In this document: positions 17,278 through 25,749 of the stretch, one piece after another
How positions within the stretch are numbered: position 1 is the stretch's first letter
Layout of the letters: each line of letters opens with the position of its first letter
Assembly: GCA_002347265.1 (NCBI GenBank)
Contig: DDYB01000003.1
Coordinates: 102,293-166,292 of the forward strand
DNA from: Desulfobacteraceae bacterium UBA2245
GTDB lineage: Bacteria > Desulfobacterota > Desulfobacteria > Desulfobacterales > UBA2245
Direction of reading: 5' to 3'
Length of the DNA stretch: 64,000 bases
The notes under the pieces: model-generated
The model's input: only the letters and a program-made list of their open reading frames with translations
Databases searched by the model: none
Told to the model about the DNA's origin: nothing
Program-made: the position numbers and the translations under genes

Positions 17278-18493
17278 AACATTTATCGCAGGCCGGTATC
17301 TTTGGGCCAGGCACAAACAGGTTTTCATCTCCCTGATCAATTTTCTTTCGATCGCCGGAGTGACCGTGGGCGTGATGACCCTGATTGCGGTGCTCGCCGT
17401 GATGACCGGATCGGATTTCGAGCTCAAGGCCAGAATACTGGGCATTCAGCCTCATGTACTTATGATGCGCCACGGAGGCGCCTTTTCCGAATACAGGCCC
17501 GTCATCCAAACCGTCCGGGAAATGGATGGGGTCAAAAACGCAGCGCCTTTTGTATACGCCCAGGTGATGCTCCGGTCGGCGTCCGGCATCGAAGGGGCGG
17601 TTCTCAAAGGCATTCTTCCGGAATCTTCCGATGTTCTGATTTACAAAACGGCACTGAAATCTCTGAATTCAGATCCGGACAGTCGGGACGATGGGTCCGC
17701 TGTTATTCCGGGTATTGTTCTTGGAAAGGAACTTGCCGAAAAACTCGGCGTCAGGACAGGACAGCTCGTGGATGTGATCACCCCGTCGGGCATGTCGTCC
17801 GTCTCCCGGCTTCCGTCGATCCGGCGACTTGAGGTTCGCGATGCGGTTGAGACCGGTATGTACGAATATGACAGCACGTTCGGCTATGTATCGCTGGGCA
17901 CGGCTCAGAAGATTCTGGGAATGGGCGAGGCGGTCACCGGCATTGAGGTTCAGGTTGACGATGTTTACAAAGCCGATGCCATCGCCGAGCGCATCGACGC
18001 CGCCATCGGATTTCCGTACTGGACGGTGGACTGGATGCAGCGCAACAGCAACATCTTTACCTCGCTGAAAATTCAGAAAGCCGTCATGTTCATCATATTC
18101 TCCCTGATCATACTGGTGGCCGGATTCAGCATAACCAGCGCCCTGATCATGTCGGTGATTGAAAAGACACGGGATATTTCCATCCTCAAAGCCATGGGCG
18201 CGTCGAACCGAAGCATTCGGAAAATATTCATCCTGAAGGGAATGGCGATCGGTGCGCTGGGAACCGGTCTGGGAATGACGCTGGGTTTTTTGCTCTGCGA
18301 GGCGCTCAGCCGCTATCAGTTCGTGGAGCTTCCCAAGGACGTGTATTTCTTTTCTACCCTGCCCGTTCGCATCGAAGCTTTTGACGTGCTGTCCATTGTG
18401 GGCGCCGCCTTTTTGATCTGTCTGCTGGCCACCCTTTATCCCGCCATTCGGGCCTCCCGCCTCAATCCTGTGGACGGAATTCGAAACCGGTAA
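17267..18493 (+). CDS. LolC/LolE-family lipoprotein-releasing permease
   Basis: This 408-residue protein has an N-terminal transmembrane helix in INFLSIAGVTVGVMTLIAVLAVMTG, a large periplasmic domain (about 55-270) and three C-terminal helices with the FtsX-type pattern. It ends RASRLNPVDGIRNR, close to the usual LolC/E end (ASRLxPAEALRYE). Family members with the ATPase LolD extract lipoproteins from the inner membrane and pass them to LolA. No lolD is adjacent; the next gene encodes an acyl-CoA carboxylase. ATG 17267 is chosen because homology begins at MSFETFIAGRYLWA. Confidence 0.85.
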   Translation: MSFETFIAGRYLWARHKQVFISLINFLSIAGVTVGVMTLIAVLAVMTGSDFELKARILGIQPHVLMMRHGGAFSEYRPVIQTVREMDGVKNAAPFVYAQVMLRSASGIEGAVLKGILPESSDVLIYKTALKSLNSDPDSRDDGSAVIPGIVLGKELAEKLGVRTGQLVDVITPSGMSSVSRLPSIRRLEVRDAVETGMYEYDSTFGYVSLGTAQKILGMGEAVTGIEVQVDDVYKADAIAERIDAAIGFPYWTVDWMQRNSNIFTSLKIQKAVMFIIFSLIILVAGFSITSALIMSVIEKTRDISILKAMGASNRSIRKIFILKGMAIGALGTGLGMTLGFLLCEALSRYQFVELPKDVYFFSTLPVRIEAFDVLSIVGAAFLICLLATLYPAIRASRLNPVDGIRNR

Positions 18494-18735
18494 AAAACCA
18501 GTCGCAATCCCTTTTCTCTGTTCATTGAATATCCATGGGCTTGGGAAAGAAAAACGCCATGCCCTTATTGACAAGCATGATAGAATAGTACAAATTTTAA
18601 ACCGGAATCATAAAGAATAACGTCTTGCTTTGAATATGGATTTGGTTCCGAGCTGCTTCTGTGCTTTTCTGAGCCACAAGGCAGATGATCCATATTGAAC
18701 CAGCGAGTCTAAAGCCCCTTATTGGAGAGCCTGTG

Positions 18736-20373
18736 ATGGAAAAAGAAAAACCCGTATCGCCCGATCACTGTGTATGTAATACGAACAATCCGGCCAATGT
18801 CGTCGAAGATGAAAAATCCCCGCTCTGGGCCACCCAGGAAAATCTTATCAAGCTGCAGAACATGCGCGATGAGGCATTTCTGGGCGGCGGAACCAGTCGA
18901 ATTAAGGAACAGCATGCCAAGGGAAAACTCACGGCACGCGAGCGGGTCGAAGTGCTGCTGGATGAGGGGTCGTTTGAAGAATTCGATACGCTGAAATCCG
19001 GCCGGGGCGGACATCTCGGGGGTGACAAGTCCTACCTGACGGACGGCGTAATCACTGGACATGGGACCATCGACGGCAGAGAGGTCTTTATCTTCAGCCA
19101 GGACTTTACCGTACTGGGCGGCTCTCTGGGAGAGGCTCATTCCGAGAAGATCTGCAAGGTCATGGATCATGCCGTCCGTGTGGGAGCGCCGGTAATCGGC
19201 CTGAATGACTCGGGCGGCGCAAGGATTCAGGAGGGCGTCGATGCTCTGGCATCGTACGGCCAGATTTTCAACCGAAACGTCATGGCCAGCGGCGTGATAC
19301 CTCAGATTTCCTGCATCATGGGGCCCTGCGCCGGCGGAGCGGTGTACAGCCCCTCCATGACGGATTTCACCTTCATGGTGGACCACACCTCTTATATGTT
19401 CGTTACCGGACCCAACGTGGTCAAGACCATCATTCATCAGGACATCAGTTTTGAAGACCTTGGCGGCCCCCGAATGCATGCTGAAAAAAGCGGGGTGGCG
19501 CATTTTGTGATGCCCAACGACATTCTGTGTCTTCGAGAGATTCGAAGGCTGATCAATTATCTTCCCTCCAACAACCGCCAAAAGCCACCCATCCTGGATC
19601 TTCGAGACCCGATGGACCGAGCCGATCCGGTGCTGGATTATCTGGTTCCGGCAAACCCCAATCAACCCTACGACATGAAAGTCCTGGTTCACAGCATACT
19701 GGATGGGGCTGAATTCATGGAGGTGCATTCATCCTTCGCCCGCAACCTGATCGTCGGTTTCGGACGGCTGGGAGGCGAAACGATCGGTCTGATCGCCAAC
19801 CAGCCAGCGGTTCTGGCCGGGGTTCTGGACAATGACGCCTCGGTCAAGGGGGCGCGGTTTGTACGATTCTGCGATACCTTCAATATTCCAATCATCTGTC
19901 TGGTGGATGTGCCCGGATTCATGCCCGGCCCGCAGCAGGAACACGGCGGAATCATTCGCCACGGCGCCAAGCTGCTCTATGCGTTTATCGAAGCCACCGT
20001 TCCCCGCATTACCGTCATTGTCCGAAAAGCTTACGGCGGCGCCTACATCGTGATGAACTCCAAGCATATCGGAGCGGACATCAACTATGCCTGGCCCACG
20101 GCCGAGATCGCCGTTCTGGGGCCAAGGGGTGCGGCGGAGGTGATTTTCCGCAGGGAAGTTCAGGAGGCGTCCGATCCTTCGGCCGTGCTCAAGGAAAAGG
20201 AGGAATCCTACCGCCAGACCTTCTGCAACCCTTTCATTGCAGCCAAAAAAGGATATATAGATGACGTTGTTTTTCCGAGAAACACCCGCGGCCGACTCAT
20301 TCGAAGTCTTCAGGTTCTGGAAACCAAAAAAGCCCTTAAACCCGAACGCAAACACGGAAATATTCCCCTGTGA
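18736..20373 (+). CDS. Acyl-CoA carboxylase carboxyltransferase (beta) subunit
   Basis: This 545-residue crotonase-fold carboxyltransferase, like propionyl-CoA carboxylase PccB, has the N-half glycine pairs GGAVYSPSMTDF and the C-half VDVPGFMPGPQQE with GGAYIVMNSK. The start at 18736 has a GGAGA site seven bases upstream, while an ATG at 18685 lacks one. A 35-residue N-terminal tail beyond the usual family start includes HCVCNT. It is followed nine bases later by the biotin carboxylase/carrier gene. Likely reaction: propionyl-CoA to methylmalonyl-CoA, though acetyl-CoA or other acyl substrates are possible. Confidence 0.9.
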   Translation: MEKEKPVSPDHCVCNTNNPANVVEDEKSPLWATQENLIKLQNMRDEAFLGGGTSRIKEQHAKGKLTARERVEVLLDEGSFEEFDTLKSGRGGHLGGDKSYLTDGVITGHGTIDGREVFIFSQDFTVLGGSLGEAHSEKICKVMDHAVRVGAPVIGLNDSGGARIQEGVDALASYGQIFNRNVMASGVIPQISCIMGPCAGGAVYSPSMTDFTFMVDHTSYMFVTGPNVVKTIIHQDISFEDLGGPRMHAEKSGVAHFVMPNDILCLREIRRLINYLPSNNRQKPPILDLRDPMDRADPVLDYLVPANPNQPYDMKVLVHSILDGAEFMEVHSSFARNLIVGFGRLGGETIGLIANQPAVLAGVLDNDASVKGARFVRFCDTFNIPIICLVDVPGFMPGPQQEHGGIIRHGAKLLYAFIEATVPRITVIVRKAYGGAYIVMNSKHIGADINYAWPTAEIAVLGPRGAAEVIFRREVQEASDPSAVLKEKEESYRQTFCNPFIAAKKGYIDDVVFPRNTRGRLIRSLQVLETKKALKPERKHGNIPL

Positions 20374-20382
20374 GGTGACGTC

Positions 20383-22392
20383 ATGTTTGACAAGGTTCTG
20401 ATTGCCAATCGATCTGAAATCGCCCTTCGCATCATTCGAACCTGCAAGCGCATGGGGATCAGCACGGTGGCCGTGTTCTCCGAGGTGGATTCGAGATCGC
20501 CGTATGTTGAAGAAGCGGATGAAACCGTATTTATCGGCGCGGCCCGGGCCCAGGAATCCTTTTTAAATCAAAAAAAGATACTGGCGGCCGCCCTTTCCCG
20601 CAAATGTCAGGCCATTCACCCGGGGTACGGATTTTTGTCCGAAAACGCCGAGTTTGCAAAACTGGTGGCTGATGCCGGATTGAGCTTCATCGGACCCCCT
20701 GCCGATGCGATCGCCCGACTGGGGGACAAGGTGCAGGCCAAGCTCATGGCGATCAAGGCGGATGTGCCGGTGGTGCCGGGCCATGCAGAGCCTCTGGGAG
20801 ACATCGAATCCGCAAAGCAAATCGCCGGAAAGATCGGCTTTCCCATTCTGCTGAAACCCGCTGCGGGCGGAGGCGGCCGGGGAATGCGCATCGTCCGGAA
20901 AAAAGAGGAACTGGCCTCGGCTTTTTCCGCCTGCAGGGAGGAAGCTAGAAAGGGTTTTGGCGATGACCGCCTGTTTTTAGAGCGTTATATCGATCGGCCC
21001 CGGCATATTGAATTTCAGATCATGGCCGACAGCTACGGCAATGTCATTCATTTAGGAGAACGGGAATGCTCTGTTCAGCGCCGCTACCAGAAGCTGGTTG
21101 AAGAAACCCCCTCCGTGGTTCTGGACGAAGCCCTGCGCCGAAGAATGGGAGATATGGCCTGCCTTCTGGCAAAAGAATCCGGGTTCGTCAATGCGGGCAC
21201 CGTGGAATTTATCCTGGATGCGGACAAAAACTTTTACTTCCTCGAGATGAACACCCGGCTTCAGGTGGAGCACCCGGTCACCGAAATGGTAACATCTCTG
21301 GATCTGGTGGAGCTGCAGCTTCGCATCGCCGCCGGGGAAGCGATTCCCTTCAAGCAGGAGGATGTGAAGATCAAGGGATGGGCTATCGAGGCGCGCATCT
21401 GCGCCGAAGACCCCTTTCGGAATTTTCTGCCCACTACCGGCATCATCAGTCGGTATTCCGAACCCCGGGTTCGAAACGTACGGATCGACAGCGGCGTTAC
21501 CCCGGGCAGCGTGGTGACCATATACTACGATTCCCTTCTGGCCAAGGTGATCGCCTGGGGGAAAGACCGGAACGAGGCTATCGACACTCTGGTACGGGGC
21601 CTGAACGGCTTTCATATCGTAGGATTGACGACCAACGTGGATTTCGCCAATTCCGTTCTCAACCATCCGGCCTTTATCCGTGGAGAGCTTTCCACGAATT
21701 TCATAGACGAACATTTCGAAAAGGGCCGAAGCAAGATTCCGCCGCCGACCGAAACCCTTCACTACATGGCGATGGCCGCCGCGCTGGTCTTTCACAACCG
21801 CCAGCGCCTGATGCGCGATTCGCTTAAATCCATGAGTCCGGTTGTGGGCAGAACTCAGGCGCCCAAAAAAGAACATGTCTATATTGTTCGGGGCGAAAAA
21901 AATGTATTTGAGGTTAAACTCCTGAAAACCGACGAACCCCGACACTGGCAGATCAGAATCAACCGGAAAAGCTACGAGGTTACGGTTCCGGATTTCGAGT
22001 TCTTCCGACGGCGTCTGAAACTCAATATTGACGGAAAATCCCATATGTTCCGTCTGCGCTATCAGGATGCCCACATCATGACCTTTTTCCGGGGAACCGT
22101 ACGCACCGTCGAGATATATACCTTACGGGAATGGCGGCTGAATCATTACATGCTCCGCGACATGAAAACGGCGGCTGAAAACGTATTGAAATGCCCCATG
22201 CCCGGACTGGTGACAGCGGTCTGCGTAAAGAAGGGAGACGCCGTTCACCGGGGGGACGAGGTGATTCGCATGGAATCCATGAAAATGGAAAGCGGAATTG
22301 CCGCGCCCTGCGACGGTCTGGTCGAAAATATTCTGGTTCAGCCCGGCCAGGCCGTGGAAAGTGACGAGGTGCTCATCACATTCAAACTTTAA
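20383..22392 (+). CDS. Acyl-CoA carboxylase biotin carboxylase/biotin carrier (alpha) subunit
   Basis: This 669-residue protein has an N-terminal biotin carboxylase domain (about 1-450) with the ATP-grasp glycine loop KPAAGGGGRGMR, ERECSVQRRYQKLVEE and EMNTRLQVEHPVTE. A linker (BT) region follows, then a C-terminal biotinyl domain with the site ESMKMES (Lys about 634). This is the arrangement of PccA/AccA3-type alpha subunits. It starts nine bases after the beta subunit gene, with a GAGGTGACGTC site. Together they would carboxylate propionyl-CoA or a similar acyl-CoA in the cytoplasm, for propionate metabolism or the methylmalonyl-CoA route. Confidence 0.92.
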   Translation: MFDKVLIANRSEIALRIIRTCKRMGISTVAVFSEVDSRSPYVEEADETVFIGAARAQESFLNQKKILAAALSRKCQAIHPGYGFLSENAEFAKLVADAGLSFIGPPADAIARLGDKVQAKLMAIKADVPVVPGHAEPLGDIESAKQIAGKIGFPILLKPAAGGGGRGMRIVRKKEELASAFSACREEARKGFGDDRLFLERYIDRPRHIEFQIMADSYGNVIHLGERECSVQRRYQKLVEETPSVVLDEALRRRMGDMACLLAKESGFVNAGTVEFILDADKNFYFLEMNTRLQVEHPVTEMVTSLDLVELQLRIAAGEAIPFKQEDVKIKGWAIEARICAEDPFRNFLPTTGIISRYSEPRVRNVRIDSGVTPGSVVTIYYDSLLAKVIAWGKDRNEAIDTLVRGLNGFHIVGLTTNVDFANSVLNHPAFIRGELSTNFIDEHFEKGRSKIPPPTETLHYMAMAAALVFHNRQRLMRDSLKSMSPVVGRTQAPKKEHVYIVRGEKNVFEVKLLKTDEPRHWQIRINRKSYEVTVPDFEFFRRRLKLNIDGKSHMFRLRYQDAHIMTFFRGTVRTVEIYTLREWRLNHYMLRDMKTAAENVLKCPMPGLVTAVCVKKGDAVHRGDEVIRMESMKMESGIAAPCDGLVENILVQPGQAVESDEVLITFKL

Positions 22393-22422
22393 TCCGGAAC
22401 ACGGCGGAGTTGCATCCGGATT
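22391..22422. repeat. Perfect 8-base inverted repeat between carboxylase and regulator genes
   Basis: AATCCGGA and TCCGGATT flank a 16-base spacer and overlap the stop codon of the carboxylase alpha gene. No T-run follows, so it is a weak terminator at best. It could be an operator for the sigma-54 activator gene that starts 34 bases later, or an mRNA processing hairpin. Confidence 0.4.
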
Positions 22423-22455
22423 GAAAGGCAATTCCAGATTATTTGAGTACGGGGC

Positions 22456-23778
22456 ATGAACGGTCAGACCGGCAAACATTTGGCGCATATTTCCACCATT
22501 CTGGACAGCGTGGCTGACGGTGTGTTCACCGTTGACGAGAGCATGCGCATCACCTCGTTCAACCGGGCCGCCGAAGAAATCACCGGTTTTTCCAGGAATG
22601 AGGCTCTGGGCCAGCGATGCTGTGAAATATTCCGCACCGATGTATGCTTTTCCGCCTGCCCGGTTGAGGAGGCGATGAAGACCGGACAGGATGTGACCAA
22701 TCGGGAAGTAAGTGTGCTGGATCGACGGAACCGGGAAATTCCCATATCGGTCAATGCGTCGGCATTGCGCGATGCGGACGGCCGGCCGGTCGGCGGCGTG
22801 GAAACCTTTCGGGACCTTTCGCAGCTTCGTGCCCTGACGCGGGAGATGGAAGCAAAATACACCTTCCATCACCTGGTCAGCCGCAATCCGGCCATGCGCA
22901 AACTGTTCGACATCCTGCCGGACGTGGCGGCCAGCGATGTCGCGGTCCTGATTCAGGGAGACAGCGGCACCGGCAAGGAACTGTTTGCCCGGGCCATTCA
23001 CAATTTAAGTCCCAGAAAAGACAAGCCGCTGGTGGTGGTCAACTGCGGCGCCCTTCCCGAACCGCTGCTGGAAGCGGAGATTTTCGGCGCCAAACGCGGC
23101 GCCTACACCGGTGCGGTCGATGACCGTCCCGGACGCTTGGAACTGGCCGAAGGCGGCACTTTTTTTCTCGACGAAATCGGAGACCTGCCCCTTTCTCTTC
23201 AGGTCAAACTGCTCCGGGTGATCGAAAACCTTGAATACCAACCCCTGGGCGCCAAACGTTCCAGAAAAGCCGATGTGCGTTTTGTGGCGGCCACTCACCG
23301 GGACCTGGAACAGATGGTGCGGGCCGGTAATTTCCGTCAGGATCTGTTTTTCCGCCTGAATGTTATTGTCTTGAAAATTCCTCCCCTGTCGGCCCGAAGT
23401 GAAGACATTCCCCTGCTCCTTGATCTGGCCCTCGAACGCTTCAATGCCAAATACGGAAAAAAGATCCGGGGCTTTACCAGCGAGGCGCTGAGTTTTCTCT
23501 TGAATCATGCCTATCCCGGAAATGTGCGGGAGTTGCTGAACATGGTGGAGCGGGCCGTAATTCTGAACCATGACGCCATGATCGGCGTCAAAGACTTCCC
23601 CGCTTCAATTTCCGGGGATCCCTCCCCGCAACTGGCCCGACCCGATGGCAAGCGGCCCTCCAGAAAAGATCTTCGGCGGATTTTGGAACAATACGGAGGA
23701 AATCGCGCGCTGGCCGCTCAAACCCTGGGGGTCCATCGCACCACGTTGTGGCGGTGGATGAAAACGGCAGGCTCTTGA
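22456..23778 (+). CDS. Sigma-54-dependent transcriptional activator with Cys-rich PAS domain
   Basis: This 440-residue enhancer-binding protein has a PAS sensor (about 10-125) and an AAA+ domain (about 140-370) with Walker A GDSGTGKE (168-175), the sigma-54 contact loop GAYTGA (215-220, usually GAFTGA) and FFLDEIGDL. A Fis-type HTH, NRALAAQTLGVHRTTLWRWM, lies at the end. The PAS contains Cys 55, 56, 64 and 68 (CCEIFRTDVCFSACP), which could bind an Fe-S cluster or sense redox. It is immediately upstream of the NifX/MinD cluster, as is the cognate activator of the Desulfovibrio ORP operons, and likely controls it. Confidence 0.88.
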   Translation: MNGQTGKHLAHISTILDSVADGVFTVDESMRITSFNRAAEEITGFSRNEALGQRCCEIFRTDVCFSACPVEEAMKTGQDVTNREVSVLDRRNREIPISVNASALRDADGRPVGGVETFRDLSQLRALTREMEAKYTFHHLVSRNPAMRKLFDILPDVAASDVAVLIQGDSGTGKELFARAIHNLSPRKDKPLVVVNCGALPEPLLEAEIFGAKRGAYTGAVDDRPGRLELAEGGTFFLDEIGDLPLSLQVKLLRVIENLEYQPLGAKRSRKADVRFVAATHRDLEQMVRAGNFRQDLFFRLNVIVLKIPPLSARSEDIPLLLDLALERFNAKYGKKIRGFTSEALSFLLNHAYPGNVRELLNMVERAVILNHDAMIGVKDFPASISGDPSPQLARPDGKRPSRKDLRRILEQYGGNRALAAQTLGVHRTTLWRWMKTAGS

Positions 23779-23802
23779 GTTGCTTCATGCGTTTCACGAC
23801 AC

Positions 23803-23906
23803 GTTGCACATGCAACTATCTTGCAACAAATCCGAATCCCCTCTGATTTAAATATATTATTCTCATCTCATCTGCCGTGTGTTGCATAAACATCATAAAA
23901 TGCAAC
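23803..23906. promoter_or_regulatory. Cluster of five GTTGCA/TGCAAC half-sites (candidate enhancer of the NifX/MinD operon)
   Basis: GTTGCA occurs at 23803-23808 and 23881-23886, and its complement TGCAAC at 23811-23816, 23822-23827 and 23901-23906. The first pair forms the near-perfect palindrome GTTGCACATGCAAC. The second inverted pair is spaced by 14 bases. They lie 100-220 bases upstream of the operon's first gene, the usual distance for sigma-54 activator sites, and directly after the activator gene. Binding by that activator is inferred. Confidence 0.6.
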
Positions 23907-23995
23907 GCGCAGCTTGGTTGATCCGGAATTTTCAATATACGGAAACTCCAGTTTTATCAGGATGTTTCGTCATTTATTGCTTCCGATTCGTCATC

Positions 23996-24011
23996 AGGCA
24001 CGAATCTTGTT
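23996..24011 (+). promoter_or_regulatory. Candidate sigma-54 (-24/-12) promoter of the NifX/MinD operon
   Basis: AGGCACGAATCTTGTT fits the pattern TGGCACG-N4-TTGCW except at the first base and with GT in place of the -12 GC. Spacing of GG to G(T) is correct. It is downstream of the half-site cluster. Predicted transcription would begin near 24022, only about two bases before ATG 24024, implying either a leaderless message, a later start codon, or a wrong promoter call. Confidence 0.45.
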
Positions 24012-24023
24012 ATACAATCAGGC

Positions 24024-24428
24024 ATGTGCGCAGCGAGATTTCAACGCCATATTCTGATCGCCGTTCCCAGTTATGAAAACCGGGTGATGCCGCGATTCGG
24101 CCAGGCAAGGGAATTTCACTTTGCAGAGGTCGACGCGCTCGGCGGCAGAGTCGTTGCGCTTCGCCTGAACCCGTTGCCGCCGTCGGCCTCGAGTCTTCAG
24201 ACAATTGCCTGGCTGGCGCAGAACGGGGTGCAGGGGGTTGTCTGCGCCGGAATCCATCCACGCTTTCAGACTGCTCTGTATTGTGAAAACATCTGGGTCT
24301 GCTGGGGATACCGGGGCGAGGTTTCGTCCGTCATTCAGCAGTGGCTGGTGGATGGTATGCTGGTTTCAAGGCAGGAACCTTTCGGAACCATACAGGTGTA
24401 TGAGGTCGGAAGAAAAAAAGAAAATTAA
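24024..24428 (+). CDS. NifX/NifB-C-domain protein (dinitrogenase iron-molybdenum cofactor family)
   Basis: This protein of up to 134 residues belongs to the NifX/ORP-like fold. After ten residues comes HILIAVPSYENRVMPRFGQA (strand, then the typical 'PRFG.A..F' motif), later GVQGVVCAGIHPRFQTAL in place of the usual GAGV-type motif. Family members bind metal clusters; the Desulfovibrio orange protein (ORP), which holds a Mo-Cu cluster, is one of them. It is the first gene after the half-sites and promoter-like element. Start uncertain because the predicted transcript begins next to ATG 24024. Confidence 0.65.
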   Translation: MCAARFQRHILIAVPSYENRVMPRFGQAREFHFAEVDALGGRVVALRLNPLPPSASSLQTIAWLAQNGVQGVVCAGIHPRFQTALYCENIWVCWGYRGEVSSVIQQWLVDGMLVSRQEPFGTIQVYEVGRKKEN

Positions 24429-24449
24429 AGCATTCGGAGAATCGAAAAC

Positions 24450-24806
24450 ATGAAAATTCTGATCAGTTCACAGGGAAATACCCCGGACAGCGCGGTCAAT
24501 CCGCGTTTCAGCCGGGCGCCGTGGTTCATGGTCTACGATGACGCACTTCAGACATGGACCGCATTTGACAACTCCAAAGGCATGGACGTATCCAGAGGCG
24601 CGGGAATTCAAGCAGCCCAGACGGTATCCGACCTTGGTGCCAGAGTCGTCATCTCCGGCATCATGGGTCCAAAAGCATATAAGGCTATGAATGCCGCCGG
24701 TATTCAAATCTATATCGGAGCGTCCGATACGGTGCGCCAGGCACTGGAGGCCTATCAAAACGGCAAATTAACGCTGGCCGATGAAAAAAGCGCCAGCGGA
24801 GTATAA
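24450..24806 (+). CDS. NifX-family protein, ORP-like metal-cluster-binding candidate
   Basis: This 118-residue protein starts MKILISSQGNTPDSAVNPRFSRAPWFMVYD, typical of the NifX/NifB C-terminal fold, with RGAGIQAAQTVSDLGARVVI and SGIMGPKAYKAMNAAGIQIYIGA in the order seen in ORP and MTH1175-like proteins. A GGAGA site precedes it. Of the three NifX-like proteins in the cluster this one has the most regular family pattern and is the best candidate for the orange-protein counterpart. Cofactor identity cannot be read from sequence. Confidence 0.75.
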   Translation: MKILISSQGNTPDSAVNPRFSRAPWFMVYDDALQTWTAFDNSKGMDVSRGAGIQAAQTVSDLGARVVISGIMGPKAYKAMNAAGIQIYIGASDTVRQALEAYQNGKLTLADEKSASGV

Positions 24807-24876
24807 CAGCCGGTTCCAATCGCGGAAGCGCGGCAAAGCAACTGAACGAAAAAACAATGAGCCAGGATGCCTGAGA

Positions 24877-25749
24877 ATGTCAAAAATAAAAATAGCGATC
24901 GCCAGCGGGAAAGGCGGAACCGGTAAAACCCTGGTCGCCGTCAACCTGTGCAGAATCGCGTCTGAATCGCATTCGGTCGCCTATGTGGACTGCGACGTGG
25001 AAGCGCCCAACGGTTATATTTTTTTAAAACCCGAGTTTACCGAAAGCCTTTCGGTACAGCAGCGGATCCCTCTCGTGGATTTGAATCGATGCACCGGTTG
25101 CGGCCGCTGTGCGGCCATATGTCAGTTTCATGCCATTCTCTGTCTGCACAAGGAGGTGATGGTTTTCCCTGAACTGTGCCATGCATGCGGCGGATGCATG
25201 CGGGTGTGCCCGGAAAACACCATCACGGAAACCGGGCGCGTGATCGGCCATATCGATATCGGGAAAGCAGATTCGATTCATTTCATACAAGGCGTGCTCA
25301 ACGTGGGAGAGCCCATGGCGCCGCCACTGATCAAGGCGGTTAAAAATGTTTCCCATGAAGCCGATCTGGTGATTCTGGATTCATCGCCGGGAACCTCGTG
25401 CCCTGTGGTCGAAACCGTCCGGAACAGCGCACTGGTGGTTCTGGTCACGGACGCCACGCCTTTCGGCCTTCATGATTTGAAACTGGCTGTGGAAACGCTT
25501 CGCATTCTCAAGCTTCCTTTTGTTGTGGTGGTCAACCGGGCCGATGCCGGCGACAGAGAGGTCTTTTCCTATTGCAGTCAGGAGGAGATCAAGATTCTGG
25601 CCGAAATTCCAGACGATCGCCGCATTGCGGAGGCTTATTCCAGAGGCGAGCTGATTGTTGAAAGCATCCCCTCTTATCGACCGCTCTTTGCCTCGCTTAA
25701 GGATGCCATATTACGGGAAGCTGATTTAAATTCAGGAAGGTCCAAATGA
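24877..25749 (+). CDS. MinD/Mrp-type ATPase with two 4Fe-4S sites (first of pair)
   Basis: This 290-residue P-loop ATPase has the deviant Walker A SGKGGTGKT (10-18) and the switch region DCDVEAPNGYIF. An inserted bacterial-ferredoxin domain follows with two cluster motifs, CTGCGRCAAICQFHAI and CHACGGCMRVCPENTI. Such ferredoxin-MinD fusions occur in pairs in strict anaerobes and are components of the ORP complex of Desulfovibrio. ATG 24877 is preferred since the P-loop begins right after it and an AGGA site is present; a longer frame to 24781 would overlap the previous gene. It overlaps the second ATPase gene by four bases. Confidence 0.88.
   Translation: MSKIKIAIASGKGGTGKTLVAVNLCRIASESHSVAYVDCDVEAPNGYIFLKPEFTESLSVQQRIPLVDLNRCTGCGRCAAICQFHAILCLHKEVMVFPELCHACGGCMRVCPENTITETGRVIGHIDIGKADSIHFIQGVLNVGEPMAPPLIKAVKNVSHEADLVILDSSPGTSCPVVETVRNSALVVLVTDATPFGLHDLKLAVETLRILKLPFVVVVNRADAGDREVFSYCSQEEIKILAEIPDDRRIAEAYSRGELIVESIPSYRPLFASLKDAILREADLNSGRSK

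Noticed and set aside
18568..18594. Promoter TTGACA-N15-TACAAA before the acyl-CoA carboxylase genes
   Set aside because: Spacer too short and the -10 element weak; a longer spacer gives an even poorer -10.
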